From assembly GCF_025854335.1 (NCBI RefSeq), contig NZ_CP107716.1, positions 3,403,001 through 3,467,000 of the forward strand: 64,000 bases of DNA, read 5' to 3'. This document shows positions 42,646-50,926 of the stretch, piece by piece (the first letter of the stretch is position 1; each line of letters begins with the position of its first letter). A program made the translations under genes and the position numbers. This DNA is from Pelagibacterium flavum (GTDB taxonomy: Bacteria > Pseudomonadota > Alphaproteobacteria > Rhizobiales > Devosiaceae). Under the pieces are notes generated by a model that saw only the letters and a list, made by a program, of their open reading frames with translations, was not told where the DNA came from and made no database searches.

Positions 42646-43578
42646 ATGACTCTGGCAGCATCGGCAAGTGGCACCGTGGAGCGATCCGGGGCATGGAACC
42701 GCCTCAGCATTGGACAGAAGCGCCTGATCTGGGTCTGGACTTTTTTGGCCCTGCCCGTGGTTTTCTATGTCGTTATCCGCTTTTATCCCACCGTGCAGGC
42801 GTTCTGGCTGTCGTTTACGAACTGGGACCTTCTGCGTCCGGCACAGTTCATCGGAGCCGACAATTACATCAAGCTCTATAACGACCCGCTGTTCTGGCAG
42901 GTGTTTCGCAACACCTTCGCCTATCTGATCGTCGGCACGCCGATCAGTCTCGTCGTTTCGTTTGCCGTTGCCTATTATCTCGACCGCGTGCGCTTCATGC
43001 ACAGTTTCATACGGGCTCTCTATTTCCTGCCGTTCCTGACGACCGCAGCCGCAATGGCGTGGGTGTGGCGCTGGTTCTACCAGCCGCCGCCCATCGGGAT
43101 CATCAACGGCTTTCTCGGAGCCGCGGGTCTGCCGGCGCAACCCTTCCTGCGCTCGACCGAACAGGCCCTGCCCGCCATCATGGTCACTGCCATCTGGGCG
43201 GGGCTGGGGTTCCAGATCATCATTTTCATGGCCGGGCTGCGGGCCATTCCGCAGACCTATTACGAAGCGGCGCGCATTGACGGACTGGGTGAATGGGCGA
43301 TCCTGCGCAAGATCACTCTGCCGCTTTTGAAGCCGACCACGGTGTTTCTTGTCGTCTTTTCCTCAATCGGGTTCCTGCGGATTTTCGATCAGGTCTACAA
43401 CATGACCAGCAACGATCCGGGCGGCCCGCTCAACACGACAAAACCGCTGGTGCTGATGATTTACCAGACGGCATTTTCTTCCTTCAACATGGGCTATGCG
43501 GCAGCGCAGACGGTGGTGCTCTTTACCATCCTTCTGATCGTTTCCCTGATGCAGCTCTGGGTTCTGAGGACACGCTGA
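42646..43578 (+). CDS. Sugar ABC transporter permease (MalF/UgpA type)
   Basis: This 310-residue permease has six hydrophobic segments and the EAA motif YYEAARIDGLGEWAILRKITLPLLKPT. The N-terminus has about 35 hydrophilic residues before the first membrane segment (LIWVWTFLALPVVFYVVI). The start at 42646 is preceded by CAGGAG. Its stop overlaps the start of the second permease gene (TGATG). Confidence 0.9.
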   Translation: MTLAASASGTVERSGAWNRLSIGQKRLIWVWTFLALPVVFYVVIRFYPTVQAFWLSFTNWDLLRPAQFIGADNYIKLYNDPLFWQVFRNTFAYLIVGTPISLVVSFAVAYYLDRVRFMHSFIRALYFLPFLTTAAAMAWVWRWFYQPPPIGIINGFLGAAGLPAQPFLRSTEQALPAIMVTAIWAGLGFQIIIFMAGLRAIPQTYYEAARIDGLGEWAILRKITLPLLKPTTVFLVVFSSIGFLRIFDQVYNMTSNDPGGPLNTTKPLVLMIYQTAFSSFNMGYAAAQTVVLFTILLIVSLMQLWVLRTR

Positions 43579-44438
43579 TGACCGCAACAGCTGCCGCAGG
43601 CACCGAACTCAAGCTCAACAGCGTCTCGATCCGCCCCGGTCGGGTTCTGGTCTGGACGTTGCTGTTCATCGGCGGGGTGCTGATGATCACGCCGCTCTTG
43701 TTCATGTTTTCCACGTCGCTGAAAACGGCGAGCCAGGTCTATGACCTGCGGCTCATTCCAGCCGCGCCGACCTTCGATAACTATATCAAAGTGCTCTCGG
43801 ACGGTCGTTTCGTGCGCTGGTTCTTAAATTCCACCCTTGTCGCGGTTTGTGTCACACTCTCGAACGTCTTTTTCGACTCCCTGGTCGGTTACACCCTCGC
43901 CAAGTTCCAGTTTCGTGGCCGGTATCTGATTTTCATCGCCATCCTGTCCACCCTGATGATCCCCACCGAAATGCTGGTGATCCCCTGGTACCTGATGAGC
44001 GCTCAACTGGGCTGGATCGACAGTTATTGGGGCATCATGTTCCCGGGCATGATGACGGCGTTTGGCACGTTCTTGATGAAGCAGTTCTTCGAGACCGTTC
44101 CGGACGATTTCCTCGAAGCGGCGCGGGTGGACGGGCTCAACGAATTCACCATCTGGTGGAAAATCGCCATGCCCATGGTGGCCCCGGCTATCTCGGCGCT
44201 GGCGATCTTTACGTTCCTGGGCAACTGGACAGCGTTCTTCTGGCCGCTGATCGTCACCAACAGCCGCGAGCTTTATACGCTGCCGGTGGGACTTTCGAGT
44301 TTTGCCGTCGAGCAATCGATCCAGTGGGAAATGATCATGACAGGGGCGGCGCTCGCGACCATCCCCACCCTTATCGTGTTCCTCGTCCTGCAGCGCTACA
44401 TCGTGCGCGGCGTGATGCTGGCCGGGCTGAAGGGCTGA
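43578..44438 (+). CDS. Sugar ABC transporter permease (MalG/UgpE type)
   Basis: This 286-residue partner permease has six hydrophobic segments and the EAA motif FLEAARVDGLNEFTIWWKIAMPMVAPA. The reading frame is open from 43293, but MTATAAAG at 43578 overlaps the preceding stop by one base and gives a normal length. It is followed after three bases by the lyase-like gene. Confidence 0.9.
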   Translation: MTATAAAGTELKLNSVSIRPGRVLVWTLLFIGGVLMITPLLFMFSTSLKTASQVYDLRLIPAAPTFDNYIKVLSDGRFVRWFLNSTLVAVCVTLSNVFFDSLVGYTLAKFQFRGRYLIFIAILSTLMIPTEMLVIPWYLMSAQLGWIDSYWGIMFPGMMTAFGTFLMKQFFETVPDDFLEAARVDGLNEFTIWWKIAMPMVAPAISALAIFTFLGNWTAFFWPLIVTNSRELYTLPVGLSSFAVEQSIQWEMIMTGAALATIPTLIVFLVLQRYIVRGVMLAGLKG

Positions 44439-44441
44439 TTG

Positions 44442-45944
44442 ATGAGTGCAATGAAAGACACGAGCGTTTTCCCGGATCCTGTCTATAAGGAAACCGTGCT
44501 CCGCCCGCTGTTCGATGGTGCCAAGGACCATCATGCCGACGGGTTCAGGGCCATCGACCGGGCGCATCTGGTCATGCTGGCCGAGACCGGCATCCTGACA
44601 CGCGAACAGGCCTCTTCGATCGCCAAAGCGCTTGTCGCCATCGATGCCGAAATCGATCTCGACAGCCTGGTCTATACCGGCGAGGTCGAGGATTTCTTCT
44701 TCCTGATCGAAAAGCATCTCAAGGCCCGGCTGGGGCCCGATTTGGCGGGGCGGCTGCATACTTCCCGGTCGCGTAACGATATCGATCACACCCTGTTCAA
44801 ACTCGGGCTCAAGCCGCGCACCGAAATCCTGCTTGAAAAGATGCGGGGTCTGCTTGCGGCGTTGCTGGCTACCGCGGACCGCGAAGCCGAAACGCTGATC
44901 GTCGCCTATACGCATGGCCAGCCGGCCCAACCGACCACCTTCGGACATTATCTCGGCGCCATGGCCGAGGTGCTGATCCGCGACATCGAAAAAGTGGAAG
45001 CGGCGCTTGAGGTGATCGATCTCTCGCCGATGGGCGCCGCGGCGATCACCACATCGGGTTTCCCCATCGACCGGGAGCGGGTGGCCAAACTGCTCGGCTT
45101 TTCCCGTCCGCTGGAAAATTCCTATGGCTGTATTGCCTCGGTCGACTACATCACAGGGATCTATGGCGCGATGGCACTGAGCTTTCTCCATCTTGGTCGG
45201 CCCATACAGGACTTTCAGGTCTGGTCGAGCTTCGAGGTTGGCCAGCTCTACGTGCCCAATGCGCTGGTTCAGATTTCGTCGATCATGCCGCAAAAACGCA
45301 ATCCGGTGCCCATCGAGCATCTGCGCCATCTGGCCAGCCAGACCTATGGCCGCGCCAAGGCAATGCTCGATGTCATGCACAACACGCCCTTTACGGACAT
45401 GAATGACAGCGAAGGCGAAAGCCAGGCCATGGGCTATCAGGCGTTTGACGCCGCCTATCGAGTGCTCGATCTTTTCACAGCGCTGATCGCGCAGGTCTCG
45501 ATCAACCCCGAGCGGGTCGAGATCAACACCAAGCGCTCCTGCATCACGATTACCGAATTGGCCGACAGTCTCGTCCGGCTCGAGGGTCTGTCGTTCCGGC
45601 AGGCGCACGAGGTATCGGCGGCCGTGGCAAAAGCCGTGGTCGCGGCGGATGGCTCACTGACCCACGATGGGTATGCGCCCTTTGCCTCCGCGTTCGAAGC
45701 GGCAACCGGAAGAGCTTCGACCCTTTCGTCCGAGCGGTTCGCGGAACTGGTTTCGGCGCGGCACTTCGTTTCGGTTCGCGACAGGCTCGGCGGTCCGGCG
45801 CCCGCTGCATTGCAGGCCTCTCTCGGGCGCTATCGCGACAAGCTCGATGCGTTCTCGGATCAGGCGGCTCGACGTGGCGAGCACCTGAAAAATGCGCATC
45901 ACGAACTCAACACTCAATTCAATGCACTTTTAGGAGCGGCGTGA
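44442..45944 (+). CDS. Argininosuccinate lyase-like enzyme of unknown substrate
   Basis: This protein of about 500 residues belongs to the fumarase/aspartase superfamily and keeps the lyase landmarks: LHTSRSRND, THGQPAQPTTFGHYL with the catalytic His, and the mobile loop SSIMPQKRNP with the catalytic Ser. It departs from ordinary ArgH: SRSRND is followed by Ile where Gln is usual, and the chain is about 40 residues longer. No argG or other arginine gene is near. Embedded between sugar permease and ATPase genes, it probably cleaves an imported compound by beta-elimination. True ArgH function is less likely. Confidence 0.8.
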   Translation: MSAMKDTSVFPDPVYKETVLRPLFDGAKDHHADGFRAIDRAHLVMLAETGILTREQASSIAKALVAIDAEIDLDSLVYTGEVEDFFFLIEKHLKARLGPDLAGRLHTSRSRNDIDHTLFKLGLKPRTEILLEKMRGLLAALLATADREAETLIVAYTHGQPAQPTTFGHYLGAMAEVLIRDIEKVEAALEVIDLSPMGAAAITTSGFPIDRERVAKLLGFSRPLENSYGCIASVDYITGIYGAMALSFLHLGRPIQDFQVWSSFEVGQLYVPNALVQISSIMPQKRNPVPIEHLRHLASQTYGRAKAMLDVMHNTPFTDMNDSEGESQAMGYQAFDAAYRVLDLFTALIAQVSINPERVEINTKRSCITITELADSLVRLEGLSFRQAHEVSAAVAKAVVAADGSLTHDGYAPFASAFEAATGRASTLSSERFAELVSARHFVSVRDRLGGPAPAALQASLGRYRDKLDAFSDQAARRGEHLKNAHHELNTQFNALLGAA

Positions 45945-47014
45945 TGGCAGAAATCCAGTTGGAAGGCCTCGTTAAGCGCTATGGCAAGGTGACTGCCGTT
46001 CATGGCATCGACCTCGAAATCGCCGACGGCGAGTTCGTGGTCTTCGTCGGACCATCGGGCTGCGGGAAATCGACAACCCTGCGCATGATCGCCGGGCTCG
46101 AGGAAATCTCGGGCGGCGTGCTCAAGATCGGCGACACGATTGTCAATCAGTATGAGCCCAAGCAGCGCAACATCGCCATGGTGTTCCAGAACTACGCGAT
46201 CTATCCCCACATGACAGTGGGCCAGAATATCGGGTTCGGGCTTTACACTTCCAAACTTTCCAAGGCCGAAAAGCAGCAGCGCATTACTGAAGCCGGCAAG
46301 ATATTGGGGCTCGAGGATTTGCTCGAGCGCCGTCCGGCTGCGCTTTCCGGCGGCCAGCGCCAGCGCGTCGCCATCGGCCGTGCCATGGTGCGTGATCCGG
46401 CTGCGTTTCTGTTCGACGAACCGCTTTCCAACCTCGATGCGCAATTGCGTTCGCAGATGCGTATCGAGATCAAGCGCCTTCACCAGCGGCTGGGAACGAC
46501 CATTGTTTACGTCACCCACGACCAGATCGAAGCCATGACAATGGCCGACCGGATCGTTGTGATGCGCGACGGGCTGATCCTGCAAGTCGGCACGCCGACC
46601 GAGCTTTACGACAGTCCCGTCGATGTCTTTACCGCACGATTTATCGGCAGCCCGTCGATGAATCTCATAGAGGGCGGTGCTGCAGACGGGGAACTGACAG
46701 CCGGTGGCGTCAAGATCAAAGGCTCCCTGCCGCAGGCACGATCAGGCAAGATCCTCGTCGGTGTGAGGCCACATGACCTTCTGGTGGGCGAAGCTCCGGC
46801 CGATGCCGCGCTGGCCTTCCAGGGCAAGGTTACCGCCGTCGAGCCGCTGGGCTCGGAAACGCTTGTGCATCTCGATATTGCCGGCTCCACAGCCATTGCG
46901 ACAGCGCCCGGCAAGCTTCTGCCCTCCGTCGACAGCACGGTTACAGCCTGGGCCGCGCCGGGCAATCTTTATCTCTTCGACGCGCAGAGCGAGAAAGCCT
47001 TGGGGCGTCTATGA
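45944..47014 (+). CDS. Sugar ABC transporter ATP-binding protein (UgpC/MsmX type)
   Basis: The 356-residue ATPase has Walker A GPSGCGKST (about 37-45), signature LSGGQRQR, Walker B FLFDEPLSNLD and a C-terminal TOBE region. It starts within the stop of the lyase gene (TGATG, with AGGAG before it) and its own stop overlaps the kinase start (ATGA). It energises the importer encoded just upstream. Confidence 0.9.
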   Translation: MAEIQLEGLVKRYGKVTAVHGIDLEIADGEFVVFVGPSGCGKSTTLRMIAGLEEISGGVLKIGDTIVNQYEPKQRNIAMVFQNYAIYPHMTVGQNIGFGLYTSKLSKAEKQQRITEAGKILGLEDLLERRPAALSGGQRQRVAIGRAMVRDPAAFLFDEPLSNLDAQLRSQMRIEIKRLHQRLGTTIVYVTHDQIEAMTMADRIVVMRDGLILQVGTPTELYDSPVDVFTARFIGSPSMNLIEGGAADGELTAGGVKIKGSLPQARSGKILVGVRPHDLLVGEAPADAALAFQGKVTAVEPLGSETLVHLDIAGSTAIATAPGKLLPSVDSTVTAWAAPGNLYLFDAQSEKALGRL

Positions 47015-47913
47015 ATCTCAAATCGCCGCGCGACGCTGTCATCAGCGTCGGCCGCATCTATTGCGACCTTGTTTTCGCCGGCCTCTCGGGCATGCCGCAA
47101 ATGGGCCGGGAGGTCTTTGCGCGTTCCATGCAGCCTGTGCTGGGGGGCGGGGCGTTCATCGCCGCGGCCCATCTGACTCATCTGGACCGTCCGGCGGCTC
47201 TGCTTGCCTCGTACGGCACCGACCCGCTGTCGCAAACGCTGGCCCCGCAGCTCGAAGAAAGTGGTATCGATCTGCGTTTTCTCGAGCGCCGGGCCGATGC
47301 CGGGCCGCAGGTCACCGTCGTCATGACCGACGCCGAAGACCGCGCGTTCCTTTCGTGCCGGGCCGGGCGCGCGGTGCCGGCCCGCTTTGGAAATGCGCTG
47401 GCATGGGAGCGGGCCGCCCTTTTGCACATCGCCGAATACGCAACGCTAGCCGAGCAATCCGATCTTGTTTCCCGCGCCAAGACGGCCGGGCTCAGTGTGG
47501 CGCTCGATCCGAGTTGGGACGAAGCCCTGATTGGCAAGCCGGGGCTGCTCAAAGCCTGCGCTGGCGTCGACATATTTCTTCCCAACGCCGAGGAAGCCGT
47601 TGCAATCACCGGCAAGTCCGATCTTAACGCGGCGCTCGACGTGCTAGTCGATCATTTTCCCATCGTTGCGATCAAATGCGGCGGCCGCGGCGCATTGCTT
47701 GGCTCCGGCAAGGCGCGTCTCTCGGCCAGCGCTCCCAAGGTTCATTTGGTCGATACGACCGGGGCGGGCGATGCGTTCAATGCCGGACTGATCGACGCCT
47801 ATCTCGCCGGGCGCACATTGGCCGAATGTCTCGATGCCGGCGTTGCTGCCGGATCATTGTCGGTCCAGTCGACCGGCGGCGCCCCCCGCCTTGCGACATC
47901 GCTGGCCGTGTAA
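47011..47913 (+). CDS. PfkB-family carbohydrate kinase
   Basis: This 300-residue ribokinase-like protein has the PfkB signature DTTGAGDAFNAGLIDAYLAG near residues 247-266, with the catalytic Asp in GAGD, and an N-terminal GGGAFIAAAHLTHL substrate region. It is the last gene of the ABC operon and overlaps the ATPase gene by 4 bp. It probably phosphorylates a sugar released by the lyase or deacetylase steps. The specific sugar is unknown. Confidence 0.87.
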   Translation: MNLKSPRDAVISVGRIYCDLVFAGLSGMPQMGREVFARSMQPVLGGGAFIAAAHLTHLDRPAALLASYGTDPLSQTLAPQLEESGIDLRFLERRADAGPQVTVVMTDAEDRAFLSCRAGRAVPARFGNALAWERAALLHIAEYATLAEQSDLVSRAKTAGLSVALDPSWDEALIGKPGLLKACAGVDIFLPNAEEAVAITGKSDLNAALDVLVDHFPIVAIKCGGRGALLGSGKARLSASAPKVHLVDTTGAGDAFNAGLIDAYLAGRTLAECLDAGVAAGSLSVQSTGGAPRLATSLAV

Positions 47914-47918
47914 CCTTA

Positions 47919-48764
47919 GGGTCGAGACTCGTTCATAGCCAGTATGCGACTGCCGCTGCGAGCATGACGGCAGATAGATAGTTTCGGGCAAGCTTGTCGT
48001 ATCGGGTGGCAACGCGGCGGAAATCCTTGAGCCGGCAGAACATGGCCTCGACACGCCAGCGGTCTTTGTAGCGTTTCTCGTCGTATTTGATTTTGCGCTT
48101 CCGGTTCTTGCGGCCAGGGATGACCGGGATTGTCTTCTGGTTGCGCAGAGTGGAACGAAGGCGGTTGGCATCATAGCCGCGGTCAGCAATAACTCTCTTC
48201 ATGCCCATCGTGTGGGCGATGAGCAGATCGGCCCCCTTCATGTCCGAGGCATTGCCGGGCGTCAGGATGAGGCGGATCGGTCTGCCGATAACGTCGACGA
48301 GCGCATGGATCTTGGTGGTCCGGCCACCACGCGAGATGCCAATGGCATTGGTTCGCGCCCCCCTTTTCCCCCGCCTGCACAGCGATGGGCTTTGATATAG
48401 CTGCTGTCGATCTGGGCGGTTTCCGCAATCCAGCCTTGTTCGGTCAGAGCCGCGAGAATGCGTGCCCATACGCCGCGGCGACTCCAGCGGTTCCAGCGAT
48501 TGTAGACTGTTGTCGAGGGGCCATACTCGGCAGGGCAATCAGCCCAGCGTCCGCCGCACTTGAGCATATGAACGATCCCCGAAATTACCCGCCGGTCATC
48601 CACTCGACGTGCTCCAGGCTGGTTCTTGGGGAGATGTGGCTCAATGGCCGCCCAAGCTGCATCACTCAACCAAAATAGTCTGCTCATCGATACCTCCGAA
48701 CTCATCTAAAGCCAGAGAATCTGATTTGCAGCGTCTATTCAACAAACTGATTGGGTATGGACCC
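47919..48764 (-). mobile_element. IS5-family insertion sequence, IS427-like (846 bp)
   Basis: The ends are GGGTCGAGACTCGTTCAT on the left and the complement GGGTCCATACCCAATCAG on the right, an imperfect inverted repeat. Flanking TA at 47917-47918 and 48765-48766 is a TA target duplication, typical of the IS427 group. It encodes a transposase in two overlapping frames. It sits 5 bp after the PfkB stop codon, between that gene and the stem-loop at 48764-48806 that was probably the operon terminator. Confidence 0.85.
47933..48687 (-). CDS. IS5-family transposase (two frames, programmed frameshift)
   Basis: The first frame (48687 to about 48360) encodes the N-terminal DUF4096-type part (RLFWLSDAAWAAIEPHLPKNQPGARRVDDRRVISGIVHMLKCGGRW). 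The second frame (ending at 47933) encodes the DDE part with TTKIHALVDVIGRPIRLILTPGNASDMKGA, IADRGYDANRLR and FCRLKDFRRVATRYDKLARNYL. The frames meet at GGGGGAAAAGGGGGG, a slippery sequence as in other IS427-type elements, so a fused protein is expected by ribosomal frameshifting rather than a pseudogene. Confidence 0.85.
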
Positions 48765-48866
48765 TAGATCGGGTCAGCGTTTCTTTGAATCACTGACCCG
48801 ATCTAGTCGTTTGTTTTGTCGCAAGTCTTTTCGAAAAACCGGTTCCCACTTTTCCGGACTTGCTCT
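48764..48866. repeat. Stem-loop and dispersed repeat between the two IS elements
   Basis: A perfect 14-bp inverted repeat, CTAGATCGGGTCAG (48764-48777) and its complement (48793-48806), encloses a 15-nt loop. It was probably the terminator between the convergent PfkB and epimerase genes. After it, 48806-48866 contains TTTTCGAAAAACCGGTTCCC and GGACTTGCTCTAG, resembling a common alphaproteobacterial intergenic repeat. Confidence 0.55.
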
Positions 48867-48867
48867 A

Positions 48868-49915
48868 GAGCCTTTCAGTTTTTAACAGAAGCGTATCCTG
48901 CATTTTCGAGATAATTTGCGCATTCGTCTTGGCTGATGTTTGAGATGAGGTGGCCGACGTGACGCCATGTATCCTCAAGGGTGCGCATTTGGGCTTGGCG
49001 CATCCAATGCTTGATCTTGGCGAAGGCCTGCTCGATCGGGTTGAGGTCGGGCGAATAGGGCGGCAGGAACCAGAGCCTGGCACCGGCGGCCTTGATGGCT
49101 TGGCGAATGGCTGCGGCCTTGTGGCTGCCGAGATTGTCCATGACGACGATATCGCCAGGTTCCAGCACCGGCACGAGTTGCTGCTCGACATAGGCGCGGA
49201 AGCACTGACCATTGATCGGCCCGTCGAACACGCAAGGCGCCGTCAGCCGGTCGCAGCGCAATGCGGCCAAGAAGGTGAGCGTGCGCCAGTGACCATGCGG
49301 GGCAAAACCACGCAGGCGTTTGCCCTTCTGCCCCCAGCCACGCAGCGGCGCCATGTTGGTCTTGATCCATGTCTCATCAATGAACACCAGCCGCCGGGGA
49401 TCGAGATCCGCCTGAAAAGACCGCCAGCGCCGTCGCCGCCGGGCTATGTCGGCACGAGCATGCTCAAGGGCGAACAGTGTTTTTTTTGAAACGAAGCCCC
49501 TCACGGCGCAGGAATTTCCACACCGTATCGTGCGACACCTTCACCCCGCGCGCCGCCAGCTCCTCCTTCAGTCCGTGCAGCGTCAGATGCGGTCTCTGGT
49601 CAATGCGCTCAACGATGAATGATCGGTGAGGGTCGAGAATGCGCTTGCGGTGCCCACCCATCTTGCCGGGCTCCACCGAGCCCGTAGCCCGGTAGCGCTG
49701 ATGCCACTTCACCGCCGAGGAAACGGCAACACCAAAGCGGGCCGCGACAGACCGGCAGCTCTCACCGGTCTCGATCGCACCAACGACACGCTCGCGAAGA
49801 TCATTGGATAGAGGTGCTGTCATCAGATGCTGGCCTCCTTCCCAGCCGACATCTTGAATCACAAAATCCCGAACTCGGGAATCCCCAACCGATTCAATCA
49901 ATGACTGAACCGCTC
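48868..49915 (-). mobile_element. IS630-family insertion sequence (1048 bp)
   Basis: The left end GAGCCTTTCAGTTTTTAA and the complement of the right end GAGCGGTTCAGTCATTGA form an imperfect terminal inverted repeat. TA at 48866-48867 and 49916-49917 is the expected TA duplication. The right TA is part of the TAG stop codon of the adjacent epimerase gene. The element encodes a DDE transposase in two frames. Confidence 0.87.
48875..49823 (-). CDS. IS630-family transposase (two frames, frameshift at A8)
   Basis: The first frame starts MTAPLSNDLRERVVGAIETG (49823) and holds two helix-turn-helix segments (CRSVAARFGVAVSSAVKWHQRY and LHGLKEELAARGVKVSHDTVWKFLRREGL). The second frame, ending at 48875, has the DDE triad in VFIDETWI, VVMDNLGSHK and NPIEQAFAKIKHW. 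They overlap at a run of eight A residues on the coding strand (complement of 49480-49487), a typical slippage site, so the element is probably active rather than broken. Confidence 0.87.
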
Positions 49916-50916
49916 TAGATCACCGTAAAACCATGGGCATAGGGATCGCGGTCGTCGATGAAGATCGTGTTGAATCCGGTCTGGCGGGCCCAACCTCCAA
50001 TCGAAGGAATGATGGCATCGATATTGCCCACGCGAGCCGCCGCTTCGACCCGCCCCGAAAACAGCGAGCCAATGATGCTTTCGTGGACGAATTCGTCACC
50101 CACCGCGAGCCTTCCCTTCGCGGCCAGCTGCGCCATGCGCGCTGACGTGCCGGTGCCGCAGGGGGACCGATCTATCGCCTTGTCGCCATAGAATACTGCA
50201 TTGCGGGCCGTAGCGCCCTGTTGGGTCGGCTGCCCGGTCCATTGAATGTGGCTCAGCCCGTTGATCTGTGGGTGCTCGGGGTGGACGAACTCATATTTTT
50301 CGTTGAGGGCGGCGCGCAGTTTGGGCGACAGCCCGATCAGTTCGGCGGCAGTGAAATCGGCCATGTCGCGAAACAGTTTCTGCGGTTCGACGATCGCATA
50401 GAAATTGCCGCCATATGCCACATCAACGACCAGTTCCCCGAACCCTTCGATTTGGGCGGTCAGCCCCTCGGCGTAGAGGAACGACGCCACGTTGGTCAGC
50501 CGCACTTCCTCGACGAACCGGCCCTCCTGACGATAGGTGATGTCGACCTTGCCCGCCGGTGTTTCGATCGACAGTTTCCCCGGTTCACGCGGATTTATCA
50601 GCCCGTTCTCGATTGCCATGGTGATGGTGCCGATAGTGCCGTGCCCACACATCGGCAGACAGCCGGACGTTTCGATGAACAGCACCGCCACCTCGCAGTC
50701 GGAGCGGGTGGGCGGATAAAGAATCGAGCCTGACATCATGTCATGGCCGCGCGGTTCGAACATCAACCCGGTGCGAATCCAGTCATATTCGGCCAGGAAA
50801 TGCGCGCGCTTTTCCAACATGGTGTCGCCCTTGAGCATGGGCGCGCCGCCGGCAACCAGGCGCACTGGATTGCCGCATGTGTGTCCGTCGATGCACTGGA
50901 ATGTATGCTGGCTCAT
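49915..50916 (-). CDS. 4-hydroxyproline 2-epimerase
   Basis: This 333-residue proline racemase family protein has the two catalytic cysteines C90 (LPMCGHGTIG) and C253 (SPCGTGTSAR) at the positions known for Brucella PrpA/4-hydroxyproline epimerase. It converts trans-4-hydroxy-L-proline to cis-4-hydroxy-D-proline without a cofactor. It lies 10 bp after the D-amino acid dehydrogenase gene, with GAGAAGAG before the start. An IS630 element is inserted in its stop codon; the TAG is regenerated by the IS end, so the protein is unchanged. Confidence 0.92.
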   Translation of the reverse strand: MSQHTFQCIDGHTCGNPVRLVAGGAPMLKGDTMLEKRAHFLAEYDWIRTGLMFEPRGHDMMSGSILYPPTRSDCEVAVLFIETSGCLPMCGHGTIGTITMAIENGLINPREPGKLSIETPAGKVDITYRQEGRFVEEVRLTNVASFLYAEGLTAQIEGFGELVVDVAYGGNFYAIVEPQKLFRDMADFTAAELIGLSPKLRAALNEKYEFVHPEHPQINGLSHIQWTGQPTQQGATARNAVFYGDKAIDRSPCGTGTSARMAQLAAKGRLAVGDEFVHESIIGSLFSGRVEAAARVGNIDAIIPSIGGWARQTGFNTIFIDDRDPYAHGFTVI

Positions 50917-50926
50917 AAAACTCTTC

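Noticed and set aside
47933..48687. Broken IS5 transposase pseudogene
   Set aside because: The frame change occurs at a GGGGGAAAAGGGGGG slippery site as in functional IS427-type elements, and both halves and both ends are intact.
48875..49823. IS630 transposase inactivated by frameshift
   Set aside because: The change lies at a run of eight A, the usual programmed slippage site, and the DDE residues are all present.
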